Assembly: GCF_011316935.1 (NCBI RefSeq)
Contig: NZ_WLYS01000002.1
Coordinates: forward strand, 248,001-312,000
Reading direction: 5' to 3'
From: Sphingobacterium chungjuense
Lineage (GTDB): Bacteria > Bacteroidota > Bacteroidia > Sphingobacteriales > Sphingobacteriaceae
Length of the DNA: 64,000 bases
Part shown: piece after piece, positions 26,457 through 36,568 of the stretch
Numbering within the stretch: position 1 is the stretch's first letter
Layout: each line of letters starts with the position of its first letter
Position numbers and translations under genes: made by a program
The notes under the pieces: generated by a model
What the model was told of the DNA's origin: nothing
The model's database searches: none
Seen by the model: only the letters and a program-made list of their open reading frames with translations

Positions 26457-28493
26457 ATGATTTATAGACATCTCTATAGATTTTTTCTTTCTTGCTGCTA
26501 CCCTATCCAACTTTCCGCCTTACCATCTTGTCTAGTTTTCACACTATTTTTTAGCCTTTCTTCTGTGCAGGCACAACAGCCCGCACAACGCTATGAAGGG
26601 CGATATAGGCTACTAGATTCTGTTACAGGAACAGCTATCTATGATTACATCATGTTAGATGGCGACACGGTAAAAAATGGAAATTTTCGCTTTCAACAAT
26701 TCATCGAACACTATCAAGATAGCGATACCATCCACGGTTTTGTATTAGACGGTCCTTTTACACGAAACGTCAAAAATGGCGCTTGGCGTTTTGTCTCTCG
26801 AGATTTTACCGTATCTGGCAATCCTCAAGCATTGGACGCACGAGTTGTTTACAATGTTACTGGAGAAGAATCTCTACTAAAAACTACCTTCAAATCAGGC
26901 ACCGTCGACGGCCAATATGAACTGCTGGATCGTAAATTGGTAGATTCTGATGCGGCTGATACCACTTATTACGCGCAACTCTCCTATCAAATGGGGCAAC
27001 CTCGAGGCACACTCCGAGGTTTTGCACCGCAGCTACAGACGCAAGGACAATTTGACGAAGAAGGATTTCCACATGGCGACTGGCACTTTACGCATGCGCA
27101 AGACAGTGCGGCGGATATTATCGAAATCAGGCGCTATGATCACGGTTTCTTTAGCAAACATTTTTATGAGATCGATCAAGAGCGCTACGAGATAAGCCAC
27201 ATCGGTTTCGACACATTGGTACGTAGTGGACAAGGATTACTTACGCGTCTTCCAGTTACATCCACTTACTTTAGAGCTCTTGAGTACACCGAATTAGTGA
27301 TGGATACCACGGCACTTACTGGGTTGTTTACGGATGGTAATTTGCAAATTCTACTGAGTCGAAGCAACCAATTTATGGAGCGCGTGTTAGCCAATCCGGC
27401 CTCATATCGTGGGAAAAATGTCTGGCAACGCATTGAAGGGAGCAAAATAATAAGCCCAATACGCATCAAGATTCGGAAATTCCCATTCTCCGACGAGGAG
27501 AAGCGATTGAACATGGCTAACGAAAAGTTGCTACGAGAAACACGTTTAATTATTGCAAACTTTCTAGATAATCCGGCTGTACAAACGGGGCGCTTCTCTC
27601 AATTGGAGCTCGCCCGCAGTTTCGCCGCTTTCCGTATTTATGAATCTCGGCTAACAGCTCTGGCGCCCTCCATTGCATTTCTAGTTGATCAGGCGGCAGA
27701 ATATGTGGATCATCATGCGATTCTCAACCGTAAGAAGCTGGCTCTACGTTATCCTGATACGATTTCCTATGAATTTAAGAATGCGAACGCCACCTATTCA
27801 TATGCTTTTCCACCTTCGCTAACAAACTATGATGTGGCTGCTATTAACCAACATCTTACCGAAGTATTCGATGATGTACAGCGTGTGGTGCACACTTCGG
27901 GAGCATTCCTAAGTAATGTCGTGGCACAAGGTGAATTAACGGAGAAAGAAGAACGACTTATTGATCTTCGGGATTCCGTTATCCAACTATTTTCTGAACA
28001 GGAACTCACCGAAACATTTACGAAGTTGCATCAGCGGTTTAGCGAACCGACAAACCTAGCGTTAGAGTCTACTTTTCGCGACTACAGCTTATTATCAGTA
28101 CAAGATCGTTTGCTAGCAATCGATAGCCTATTATCTTGTTACCAAACCTACGGTGGTTTACACGCTACGCTAGCAAACCTTCAACAACGACTAGACGAAC
28201 TGGATGCAGAATATACGCGTAGTATCTGGAATGCGTACACCTACACGTATATGGAAGAGCGTGTCAAAGAAAGGCTCTACAACATCTATAACGATCAGCT
28301 GATACCGTACCTACTGACCGCGCTGGAGCAAAATCTTAATTGCGATACATTGAGCGCTTCGCTTTCGCGCATTTATTCCTTGCTGGATCGCATGATGGAA
28401 CTGCGGATGGAAGATACCCGACAGCTAGAACATCAGCTTCGACGTGCTCCAAAAGATCCTGAGCGTTACTTAGAAATCATTATCACTAACTAA
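26457..28493 (+). CDS. Large secreted protein of unknown function with MORN-variant-like N-terminal repeats
   Basis: A 678-residue protein I cannot assign to a family. A signal peptide ends at about residue 40 (SVQAQQ). Residues about 60-210 contain repeating pieces of the type NGAWRFVSRDF and FPHGDWHFTHAQD, similar to the G-x-W/Y-x-F units of MORN variants. The C-terminal half (about 330-670) is mostly charged and helical, probably coiled coil (for example LEHQLRRAPKDPERYLE at the end). It begins a tight plus-strand series: 14 bases to the DUF2490 gene, then 43 to a MORN-repeat gene. A cell-envelope or surface role is likely. No catalytic motif was seen. Confidence 0.65.
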   Translation: MIYRHLYRFFLSCCYPIQLSALPSCLVFTLFFSLSSVQAQQPAQRYEGRYRLLDSVTGTAIYDYIMLDGDTVKNGNFRFQQFIEHYQDSDTIHGFVLDGPFTRNVKNGAWRFVSRDFTVSGNPQALDARVVYNVTGEESLLKTTFKSGTVDGQYELLDRKLVDSDAADTTYYAQLSYQMGQPRGTLRGFAPQLQTQGQFDEEGFPHGDWHFTHAQDSAADIIEIRRYDHGFFSKHFYEIDQERYEISHIGFDTLVRSGQGLLTRLPVTSTYFRALEYTELVMDTTALTGLFTDGNLQILLSRSNQFMERVLANPASYRGKNVWQRIEGSKIISPIRIKIRKFPFSDEEKRLNMANEKLLRETRLIIANFLDNPAVQTGRFSQLELARSFAAFRIYESRLTALAPSIAFLVDQAAEYVDHHAILNRKKLALRYPDTISYEFKNANATYSYAFPPSLTNYDVAAINQHLTEVFDDVQRVVHTSGAFLSNVVAQGELTEKEERLIDLRDSVIQLFSEQELTETFTKLHQRFSEPTNLALESTFRDYSLLSVQDRLLAIDSLLSCYQTYGGLHATLANLQQRLDELDAEYTRSIWNAYTYTYMEERVKERLYNIYNDQLIPYLLTALEQNLNCDTLSASLSRIYSLLDRMMELRMEDTRQLEHQLRRAPKDPERYLEIIITN

Positions 28494-28507
28494 GTAAACG
28501 AAGGATA

Positions 28508-29332
28508 ATGATGAGACTCAAACTAAGTACCACATCTTTCGCATTGACGCTATTTTTGATGTTTGTATTGACGGCGAACGCGCAGGACGAGCGCCCAACC
28601 GAGGCGATCAAACAACCCCTATCGACCGCTGCATGGAATGGCTTTTATGGAAAATTCCGAATCAGTGACAAGATCTTTTGGGACGCCCAATTTCATTATC
28701 GGCGTGTTGGAAACGAATCAGCCGATTACTTTGGACAAATGGGGCAAATTTATAATAGACATGCTATTAACTATTTAGTCAACGAACGCTTTAGTGTCTC
28801 TTTAGGTCCTGTACTTAGGCTCAACTTTTCACCCGACCCCGGCAATCCTGAATTTGAGAGCTTAGTTTTAGAACCTAGGATCTGGCACGAATATCTTTTT
28901 GCCATGCCACTAACAAGAAGCATGATCTATCATCGTATTCGTATTGAGCATCGCTGGAGCCGATCGAATGCCGTTGGAGCAGATTGGATATTTCGTAATC
29001 GCTGGCGCTACAAATTCTATATGAACATCCCGCTAAACAATGATAAACTAGCTCCCGGAACGGTTTTTTTCACACCAGATGTAGAGATTATCATGCAAAA
29101 TGGCAAGAAAGTGGTAGACAGCCCACTAGAAGACCTTCGGATCAATCCTTCTATCGGTTACATAATAAACCCTCGCATAAAGATTACGGCGGGGATGATG
29201 TACACGACTGGACAAACCTTGGATGCTGGTTATTTGTATACTAATCGCTGGATCTTCCGCACCAATGCGTACTTCTCATTAGATTTTCGCAAAAAAGAAT
29301 CGCGCGTACCACGCACGCGCCTTTTTGATTAA
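28508..29332 (+). CDS. DUF2490 outer-membrane beta-barrel-like protein
   Basis: A 274-residue protein with a signal peptide (about 1-25, ending TANAQ). The rest alternates in beta-strand style and has DUF2490 hallmarks: WNGFYGKFRISDKIFWDAQF near the start, then RHAINYLVNERFSVSLGPV and later IYHRIRIEHRW. It ends near RTNAYFSLDFR, a typical barrel-closing strand. Function unknown; an outer-membrane location is inferred. It lies between the large secreted protein gene and the MORN-repeat gene in what looks like one operon. Confidence 0.8.
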   Translation: MMRLKLSTTSFALTLFLMFVLTANAQDERPTEAIKQPLSTAAWNGFYGKFRISDKIFWDAQFHYRRVGNESADYFGQMGQIYNRHAINYLVNERFSVSLGPVLRLNFSPDPGNPEFESLVLEPRIWHEYLFAMPLTRSMIYHRIRIEHRWSRSNAVGADWIFRNRWRYKFYMNIPLNNDKLAPGTVFFTPDVEIIMQNGKKVVDSPLEDLRINPSIGYIINPRIKITAGMMYTTGQTLDAGYLYTNRWIFRTNAYFSLDFRKKESRVPRTRLFD

Positions 29333-29375
29333 ACAGGATGGATTATTTATCCGCTACAAAACGATTAGATAAAGA

Positions 29376-30257
29376 ATGACAACAGCACAAAAAGTGATTG
29401 GAGCATTAACGATTATTTCAGTTTTGCTCTTTGGAAGCATTATTTATGTTAGCTCCCAAAATAGGGAATTGCGGGAGAAAATAACAACGTTAGAAGCTCA
29501 TTACGCAAACCAAGAGCTGGCAGACAGCGCTACCCACAACCCAGTACAATCCATCGATGAGATGCTATTCTCAGGACAATATGCTGATGCGCTGGAAAAA
29601 TATCAAGACCTACAGCAGAAGAAAACATATTCCGTGAATGATGCGGATCTAGTTGCTAGAATATCGGTCGTAAGAAGTTTGATTGCCAATGCCAGCTCTT
29701 CTCGAGTCGATAAACCAATCCAAGCGGCTCGTGATAGTATTGCCAAACCAACCTCATTGGTCGAACGTGAGGATCCAGCAGATAGATCAAGTAAAAATAA
29801 TAAAGACACTGATAGTCTTGAAAATAAGATCACCGAACTAAACCGAAGATTAAGTTCTAGAGAAAGAGCTTTGGAAGAGAAGGAAAAGCTCAAAGCGATG
29901 GCAATACAAGGCCCGACTGGCCAAACGATTCAATATGTAGGCGATACTAAAAACGGTATGGCGCACGGCACAGGAACTGGCGTATGGGATGCAACTGGCG
30001 GGACATACAACGGCGATTGGCAACAAAATAAGCGACATGGCTATGGTGTATACAATTGGAAAGATGGCGTACGTTATGAAGGCGAGTTCCGACAGGACAA
30101 AAGAGAAGGTAAAGGCTCTTATTATTGGCCAAGCGGTGAGCGCTACGTTGGTCTTTGGAAAAACAATCAAAGACACGGTCATGGGGTTTTATACGACAAG
30201 GATGGCAATGTAAGCTTCGATGGAAATTGGGAAAGTGATAAGCCTAAACGTAAGTAA
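29376..30257 (+). CDS. Membrane-anchored coiled-coil protein with C-terminal MORN repeats
   Basis: A 293-residue protein. Residues about 7-27 form one membrane helix (or uncleaved signal), followed by a coiled coil (LREKITTLEAHYANQE) and a second helical stretch (KITELNRRLSSRERALEEKE, about 152-172). From about 195 on there are about four MORN units, each near 23 residues, with the core GxYxGxWxxxxxHGxG (YNGDWQQNKRHGYG, YEGEFRQDKREGKG, YVGLWKNNQRHGHG, FDGNWESDKP). MORN repeats usually bind membranes or proteins. It is the third gene of the envelope series. Confidence 0.8.
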   Translation: MTTAQKVIGALTIISVLLFGSIIYVSSQNRELREKITTLEAHYANQELADSATHNPVQSIDEMLFSGQYADALEKYQDLQQKKTYSVNDADLVARISVVRSLIANASSSRVDKPIQAARDSIAKPTSLVEREDPADRSSKNNKDTDSLENKITELNRRLSSRERALEEKEKLKAMAIQGPTGQTIQYVGDTKNGMAHGTGTGVWDATGGTYNGDWQQNKRHGYGVYNWKDGVRYEGEFRQDKREGKGSYYWPSGERYVGLWKNNQRHGHGVLYDKDGNVSFDGNWESDKPKRK

Positions 30258-30374
30258 TGAAAAAGCCCATTAATAGTAAACTCACAATAAGCGATCACAC
30301 ACCGTAGAAACATTTGGCCAGATTTATGCTAATCATCCTATAAAGTTTATTTTTTAAACACTTAGATCTTACAT

Positions 30375-30854
30375 ATGAAACTTTATTTGGGAATTGTTGG
30401 ATTCGTATTAACCATGATATCCTGTCAACAAAACGGCAATAAGTCACATACTGGCGACAGTATAAATGAGAAAGATAGCTCTTCTACATCAACGCATACT
30501 TTAGATGATGGCCACTATTGCTATATCCTTACAGAGGGTAACAATAATCAAGATACGACCAAGGTGCATTTTATAATCAATACAAATGAGGTGACCGGCG
30601 AAATGGACTGGTTACCTTACGAGAAAGATTCGCGTAAAGGTACACTCCAAGGAAGTATCAATGGAGAGAATGTCGACGTAAAATGGACGCATATGCAGGA
30701 AGGCATGAGCGACACGTTGCAACTTCAATTTAGGTTGACTAGCGGTATGGAATTATATCAAAAACCACTGAAAGTAAACACCGATAATCAACGAGAAGAG
30801 ACGGACGAGTCTGCCGACTATTCGATAAAATATGCAGCGGTAGATTGTAAATAG
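30375..30854 (+). CDS. Unknown lipoprotein
   Basis: A 159-residue protein with a lipoprotein signal (LTMISC, Cys17 lipidated), followed by a flexible Ser/Thr/Asp-rich linker (about 20-45) and a small beta-rich domain (HYCYILTEGNNNQDTTKVHF onward). Similar orphan lipoproteins are common in Bacteroidota, but I cannot name the family. It is 117 bases after the MORN gene and 30 before the PLDc_N-like gene. Confidence 0.65.
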   Translation: MKLYLGIVGFVLTMISCQQNGNKSHTGDSINEKDSSSTSTHTLDDGHYCYILTEGNNNQDTTKVHFIINTNEVTGEMDWLPYEKDSRKGTLQGSINGENVDVKWTHMQEGMSDTLQLQFRLTSGMELYQKPLKVNTDNQREETDESADYSIKYAAVDCK

Positions 30855-30884
30855 TTTTTAGTTTTTTAACCTTATTTCCCCCTT

Positions 30885-31148
30885 ATGTCACACTTACTAT
30901 TCGTCGATATCAGTCCGCTTGCCATCGGAATTATCGTAGCTATTCCAGTCTTATTTCTTTTGGTGGCGATCTATCAGATTTTGAAAAAAGAAACAGGACT
31001 GACTAAAATTCTTTGGATCTTGGTCGTGCTTTTCTTTCCATACTTAGGAGCAGCGATTTATTTTATTTCTCGTTATCTCGACAACAAAAAACGTCGGGAT
31101 GAAGAGCGTATAATCCGTCAGGATGCTGAAAGGAGAGATCTTTTGTAG
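30885..31148 (+). CDS. Small membrane protein with PLD-nuclease N-terminal-like (PLDc_N) domain
   Basis: An 87-residue protein with two membrane helices (about 10-28 and 42-62). The region KETGLTKILWILVVLFFPYL followed by GAAIYFISR is the PLDc_N motif that in longer proteins precedes a phospholipase D domain, and that in many Bacteroidota occurs alone. The C-terminus is highly charged. No catalytic residues. It ends the plus-strand series before a strong terminator. Confidence 0.8.
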   Translation: MSHLLFVDISPLAIGIIVAIPVLFLLVAIYQILKKETGLTKILWILVVLFFPYLGAAIYFISRYLDNKKRRDEERIIRQDAERRDLL

Positions 31149-31171
31149 ATTGGCTAATAAACCTTCCTGAT

Positions 31172-31225
31172 AATAAGAAGTAACTTCGTCATTCATTTTA
31201 GAGGAATGACGAAGTTACTTCTTAT
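31172..31225. terminator. Long hairpin between convergent genes (bidirectional terminator)
   Basis: A perfect 23-bp stem (31172-31194 with 31203-31225; arms begin AATAAGAAGTAACTTCG and end CGAAGTTACTTCTTATT) with an 8-base loop, between the PLDc_N-like gene and the end of susD. It can work in both directions because both arms start and end with A/T runs. Confidence 0.75.
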
Positions 31226-31243
31226 TAAACTGCTATCTAAATC

Positions 31244-33115
31244 CTAATCCCAGAAAGGATTTTGCACCAAATTAGGGTTTTTATCAATTTCGGACTGAGG
31301 GACAGGATACCAATAGTTTTTAGGGGTAAACACCCGACGTTGATAAACGGACCTTTTGAAAAAAGCTCTGGGATTGCTAGGGCTATCATCTCGCTCGGTA
31401 CCAGAGAAATTCATGCCGAAGAAATTGCCATTGAGTGCCGTTTCGCCAATTTTCCATCTCCTAACATCTCTATACCGAATACCTTCATTGTTTAATTCCA
31501 CACGTCTTTCTCTTCGGATAGCTGCACGCATTTGTTCTTGCGATGCAGGGACGGCCAGTGCATTCGCACCGGCACCATACTGAGGTATGCCAGCACGTAC
31601 ACGTATCCTATTTACATACTTCAAAATATCAGGATTTCCCGGTTCTACTTCATTCAGTGCTTCTGCATAATTCAAATATGCCTCACCTAGACGATAGAGT
31701 ATACCCGGTCGGTAAGGATTCGTTCCATTGCGCGGATCATGATTAGGATGTACTTTTTTGCGCAACAGGTAACCATTCTGTGGTGCATCGTGCGTAGGCC
31801 CACCATCCCAGTTACCACTGTAAAACTGCGTGGTACGATTTTCTCGACGAAACCAAGCGCCATTGTACAACACGGAAATGTAAAATCGAGGTTCTCGCTT
31901 GGTATACATATTAAATGTACCAGCCAAAGTCACTTTACCATCACCTTTGGATTCTACCCATTGCGTATTGCGCACTTCATCATTTTCCGAAAAACCATTT
32001 TCCGTGTAACCAGACAGTGGATCATCAATAGGACGACCATTTTCCATAAAAAAGGCATCTACTAATGATTGTGTGACTCCCATACCGCCATTTCCACCGG
32101 TACCACGTGGCTGCGCATGCCTATCGTATTCCCAAACGTTAGATTCTGGACGCGCAAATAAAATTTCGGTATTTCCGTCCTGCGGACGGCGAAACATCAT
32201 ATTCTGATACGACAGAAAGGGATCTACACTACCATCTGGATTATATTCTACGTATAATTTATGTCCCGCAGATTCGGCTCTTTCAATCAATAATCTATTA
32301 GCTTCTACCGCTTTGATCCATTTGTTCGCATCTTGCGCGCTGCTGTAAATCTCTACCCCATCTTTGTTGGTAAATCCATTGTAATCCGCATTTCCATTGA
32401 CCAGTGGACTCGCAGCAAAAAGTAGGAAGCGCGCTCGAACTGCCAGACACATAATGGCAGTGGCACGTCCATATTTTTGTGCATTGCTATAGTTGTTTGG
32501 CAGCAGCTGTGAAACATCTAGCAATTCTTGATCTACCCAGGCGGCAACTTCATCGAAAGGAGTTTGGCCGATCATCAACTCTTCTTGGCTCGCTGTAGGA
32601 TCAGTCAATCCTAACTGAAACGGAATCGCCCCATAGGTTTCAAGCAATAGCGAGTAGTAATAGGCGATCATAAATCGCGCTTCTGCTTTCATTAATGCCA
32701 CTTCCTCTTCTGTAACTAATTGCGCTGGATTAGCTTTTACATTGTCTAAAAAGATGTACGCAGAGCGAATGCGTTTGGGCAGCTCTACCCAATAATTCGG
32801 ACCCCAAGAACTACTCGGATTCCAGTTTCCGGTTTGTTTTCCAATAACCGTCCAGCCGAATTGTTCCCAACCCGTTGAAGGTGCCATATCGTCGGAAAGT
32901 GGATCTAATTCGATATCTCTCGCATAACCCCAATATGGATCAGGAATATTACTGTAGATGCCTGCAAGCCAATCTTCGGTGCGTGTTTTATCATTGAACA
33001 CCATTTCTAAGGTAAGCTGATCGTCGGGCATCCTATCCAAGAACTTCGAACACGATGTGGAGACTAAAGCCAATGCAGCACACAGTACTTTTAAAGTATA
33101 ATTTATCGCTTTCAT
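31244..33115 (-). CDS. SusD/RagB-family nutrient-binding outer-membrane lipoprotein
   Basis: A 623-residue surface lipoprotein that acts as the lid over its SusC transporter and captures glycans or peptides. The lipoprotein signal ends at VSTSC (Cys22), followed by SKFLDRMPDDQLT, the standard SusD start. Helical TPR-like segments follow, and the C-terminal RagB/SusD domain shows GEAYLNYAEALNEV and RVELNNEGIRYRDVRRWKIGE. It is 18 bases downstream of susC and is the last gene of the operon. The ligand cannot be deduced. Confidence 0.95.
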   Translation of the reverse strand: MKAINYTLKVLCAALALVSTSCSKFLDRMPDDQLTLEMVFNDKTRTEDWLAGIYSNIPDPYWGYARDIELDPLSDDMAPSTGWEQFGWTVIGKQTGNWNPSSSWGPNYWVELPKRIRSAYIFLDNVKANPAQLVTEEEVALMKAEARFMIAYYYSLLLETYGAIPFQLGLTDPTASQEELMIGQTPFDEVAAWVDQELLDVSQLLPNNYSNAQKYGRATAIMCLAVRARFLLFAASPLVNGNADYNGFTNKDGVEIYSSAQDANKWIKAVEANRLLIERAESAGHKLYVEYNPDGSVDPFLSYQNMMFRRPQDGNTEILFARPESNVWEYDRHAQPRGTGGNGGMGVTQSLVDAFFMENGRPIDDPLSGYTENGFSENDEVRNTQWVESKGDGKVTLAGTFNMYTKREPRFYISVLYNGAWFRRENRTTQFYSGNWDGGPTHDAPQNGYLLRKKVHPNHDPRNGTNPYRPGILYRLGEAYLNYAEALNEVEPGNPDILKYVNRIRVRAGIPQYGAGANALAVPASQEQMRAAIRRERRVELNNEGIRYRDVRRWKIGETALNGNFFGMNFSGTERDDSPSNPRAFFKRSVYQRRVFTPKNYWYPVPQSEIDKNPNLVQNPFWD

Positions 33116-33133
33116 AATGAGCTGTTTGTCGTA

Positions 33134-36100
33134 TTATTTAAAATTCATTTCTAGACCAAAGGATACCGATTTCATGATCGGATATCGAAGGCCATTGTTC
33201 ACGCCAAGTTCTGGATCCCACAATTTGAAATCGGAAAAGGTCAGTAAGTTGTTGCAGCGTGCGAAGACACGGAAATTGCGAATATGGATCGGATCTAACC
33301 ATTTGCTTGGCAAGCTGTATCCCAGCTCTACATTGCGCAGTCGGATAAAACTCATATCTCGCAACCACCAAGTCGAAGCCATATTATTGTTAGCACTTTG
33401 ATAATCGGAAAGGCGCGGATAGAAAACATCCTGACTTGGGTTTTCTACTGTCCAGCGATCGTTCACATTCGTATACATATTTCCCATCGCACCATTCGCA
33501 CTTCCTGGTATAAAATTCGATCCGCCAATAACGCGATAGCTGTTGCCAATGCCTTGTAAGAAGAAGCCAAAATCCACCGATTTGTAGCGCAGATTAGCAC
33601 CAAAGCCAAATACGATCTGAGGATCTTCCGTACCACCGATATCCGTCATGTCGAGCGCATCGATAACGCCATCGTTATTCAAATCGCGGTACTTGATATC
33701 ACCGGGGCGCACAGGGCCAAACGTATGCCGCGGAATCCCGTCTCGTAACACATTGTTTTCTACGTCTGCAAAATCCGCTTCCGTGAATAAGCCTTCATCC
33801 ATTAAGCCAAACAGTTGGCCGACTGGTTTGCCTGTTGAAGAGCGCGATGTACCGATCACCACACTCGGTTCATCCTGCTCAATGATTTTGTTCTTCACGT
33901 AGGTAAATGTTCCGCGCATCGATAAAAACAGATCTTCGCTAAGCGCTCTGTTTACATCCAAGGAAAGATCGATACCACGATTTTTGACGCGACCATAATT
34001 GGCCCACGGTAACGCCGTGAACCCACTCGATCCTGGGATAGAGCGCCGTTGCATAAAGATATTGCTGCGATCTTCGTTGAAGAAGTCGACCTGTAAATCC
34101 AGCGCATTCCATAGTCCGAGCTCAAATCCAATATTGGCTTTAGCCACGGTTTCCCAAGTAAGATTTAAATTGCCTTGGTCACCTTCCATACGTCCTGCTC
34201 TTCTAAAATCGTTATCCAAACCCCACGAATAGCCATTCCCTTGATTAATGGTTGTAATGTAAGCGAAACGTCGTCCGTCTAGTCGATCATTACCTACCAA
34301 ACCATAAGATCCGCGCAATTTCAACTTGGTAAAGGTGTCTTTTGCTTGTTGCATAAAAGCTTCTTCGGAAATGAGCCATCCTAATGCAAATGAGGGAAAG
34401 AATCCAAAACGCTTGCCTGGGGCAAAGTTTTCGGAACCGTTGTACCCAAAGTTAAACTCGGCAATATACCGGTTGTCATAGTTGTACGAAAACCGACTGG
34501 CAATACCTTGATTGCGGTAAGGCAGCAGATCTCCATTATCATAATTGCGTTGGTTGTACAGAAAAAGCGCATCTACATTATGCTTACCAAACATACGATT
34601 GTAGGTTATGGCGCCTTCCATATATACACTTTTATCACCCCATTCGGAGCCAGTGTCGTATCCCAGAAATTCCTGTCCGTAGCTATCGATGACTAATTGC
34701 AAATTGCCATTCTCATCACGCCCCACAGCCGGATTGTAGTAATCAGGGCTTTTGCTACGAATCACTGAATTGTTTGCGTAACGATCAAAAGAGAATAAAC
34801 CGCGTGCTTTTAATCCGGGTAGAAAGAATTTCAAATCCTGCTCTACCGAGAAAAGTGATTCTATTTTGCTAGCGCTAAAACGCTCGTAACCGCGCTGCGT
34901 AGCGAGTGCCCAAGGATTGGTACGAGATGGCGTACGTGGGATTTCACCGGAAGAATAAATCGTTGGGTGTACATACGGCGGAATGACGAAAGCTTGAGAA
35001 AATAGTTCATCTACACTTTGCGGTGCACGACTGCGATCTTGTAGGTATCCACCAATATTGAGCCGGAACAATGTTGTCGGACTTACATTTACATCGACAT
35101 TCGATCGTACATTATACCGATTTAATTTGGAAGAGGAATCCCATGATTGAGTGCGATCTCGCTCAATCAATCCGCCCTCACTAAAGTAGGATGTGACTAA
35201 GGAGTATCGCAGCACATCTGATCCACCATTGACACTCACATTGGCTCTAGAATTTTGCGCGCTATTCATCAAAATCTCGTCGAGCCAATTCACATCCGGA
35301 TACAGATCCGGATCTACGCCATTACGAATATTATCCAAACGTTCTTGACTGTATAGCCCCTCCTCGCCACGCTCTCTGCGGATGCTGTTCATTACCTCCA
35401 GATAATCGGCTGCGCCGATAAATTCTGGCAATTGCGTGGGCGATGTGATACCTTGCTCGAAACGCGCTGTCACGGTCGGCTTACCGATTTTTCCGCGCTT
35501 CGTGTTGATTAATATGACACCGTTCGCTCCGCGAACACCATAAACGGCGCTTGCAGCAGCATCTTTTAGTACGGAGAATGACTCAATCTCTTCTGGATCC
35601 ATATTATCGAGCGAACGCTCCACTCCGTCCACCAAAATAAGCGGATTGCGATTGCCTCCAAAAGTGCTTACCCCTCGAATCCAAAAGTTGGAGTTATCGT
35701 ATCCCGGTTCTCCAGATCGCTGTACCGCAATGACACCGGCTAATTGCCCTGCTAGATTGTTGCTCATGGAGCGAGAAGTACTCATTTGCAAATTACGCGG
35801 TTGTGTGGTGCTGATGGCGCCAACTACCGATGCTTTGCGCTGTGTACCAAAACCGACTACGACAACCTGATCTAACGTACTCGTGCTATCTTCAAGCGCA
35901 ATTCGATAATCTGTACGCGTATCGAGCGCCACCTTTTTAGACACGTAGCCGAGCACCGAAATGCTCAAATCGGTATCTACAGAAGATACGCGAAGCGAAA
36001 AACGGCCTGATTCGTCTGTGGTGGCTTGCCGGCGGCTGATGTTGGAAATGATAGTCGCATTGGCCAATGGTTTCTGGTTTTCGTCTACGATCTCCCCTCC

Positions 36101-36487
36101 GATCAGACGGTTTTGCTGCACATTGGTATTTCGAGCGGCTCGCTGTATGATGATCGTCCGATCTTTGAGCGTATAGCTCGCACCCGTGTTAGCGAATAGC
36201 GTGCGTAACACCTCGCCTACGGGCGTATTTACAAATCGGTGTGAAATTTTTTTACGATCGTCAAAATCACTCGATGAATAGATAAATTCTAATCCGGTCT
36301 GGGCATTTAAGTCTTGGAATGCTTGCTTATAGGTGATGTTATTAAACGATACAGTGATATTTTCCTGTAAGATATTCGTATTCAAGGTATGATTACCGTA
36401 AGAATAAAATGGCAGCACACAAAAGCATACGATAATTCGTGCCATAGACAGTAATAGTCTATGTTTTTCAATAAACAATTGATACAT
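33134..36487 (-). CDS. SusC/RagA-family TonB-dependent transporter with STN domain
   Basis: A 1117-residue outer-membrane transporter. Order of parts: signal peptide (about 1-32), STN signalling domain (about 48-115, VSFNNITYKQAFQDLNAQTG), carboxypeptidase-D-like beta domain (about 128-200, GGEIVDENQKPLANATII), TonB box region (about 205), plug with the SusC motifs LAGVIAVQRSGEPG, RGVSTFGGNRNPLILVDGVE and YGVRGANGVILINTK, then the barrel ending in SVSFGLEMNFK, with a C-terminal aromatic residue. The STN domain is expected to signal to the FecR anti-sigma factor encoded 81 bases upstream. No glycan enzyme is in the same transcript. Confidence 0.95.
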   Translation of the reverse strand: MYQLFIEKHRLLLSMARIIVCFCVLPFYSYGNHTLNTNILQENITVSFNNITYKQAFQDLNAQTGLEFIYSSSDFDDRKKISHRFVNTPVGEVLRTLFANTGASYTLKDRTIIIQRAARNTNVQQNRLIGGEIVDENQKPLANATIISNISRRQATTDESGRFSLRVSSVDTDLSISVLGYVSKKVALDTRTDYRIALEDSTSTLDQVVVVGFGTQRKASVVGAISTTQPRNLQMSTSRSMSNNLAGQLAGVIAVQRSGEPGYDNSNFWIRGVSTFGGNRNPLILVDGVERSLDNMDPEEIESFSVLKDAAASAVYGVRGANGVILINTKRGKIGKPTVTARFEQGITSPTQLPEFIGAADYLEVMNSIRRERGEEGLYSQERLDNIRNGVDPDLYPDVNWLDEILMNSAQNSRANVSVNGGSDVLRYSLVTSYFSEGGLIERDRTQSWDSSSKLNRYNVRSNVDVNVSPTTLFRLNIGGYLQDRSRAPQSVDELFSQAFVIPPYVHPTIYSSGEIPRTPSRTNPWALATQRGYERFSASKIESLFSVEQDLKFFLPGLKARGLFSFDRYANNSVIRSKSPDYYNPAVGRDENGNLQLVIDSYGQEFLGYDTGSEWGDKSVYMEGAITYNRMFGKHNVDALFLYNQRNYDNGDLLPYRNQGIASRFSYNYDNRYIAEFNFGYNGSENFAPGKRFGFFPSFALGWLISEEAFMQQAKDTFTKLKLRGSYGLVGNDRLDGRRFAYITTINQGNGYSWGLDNDFRRAGRMEGDQGNLNLTWETVAKANIGFELGLWNALDLQVDFFNEDRSNIFMQRRSIPGSSGFTALPWANYGRVKNRGIDLSLDVNRALSEDLFLSMRGTFTYVKNKIIEQDEPSVVIGTSRSSTGKPVGQLFGLMDEGLFTEADFADVENNVLRDGIPRHTFGPVRPGDIKYRDLNNDGVIDALDMTDIGGTEDPQIVFGFGANLRYKSVDFGFFLQGIGNSYRVIGGSNFIPGSANGAMGNMYTNVNDRWTVENPSQDVFYPRLSDYQSANNNMASTWWLRDMSFIRLRNVELGYSLPSKWLDPIHIRNFRVFARCNNLLTFSDFKLWDPELGVNNGLRYPIMKSVSFGLEMNFK

Positions 36488-36568
36488 TTGAAATAAATTG
36501 ATTAGTCAAATAGTTAATTTTTTAGTACCCAAGAGTATAGGTTAGGAATGTTGCACCATTCCTAACCC

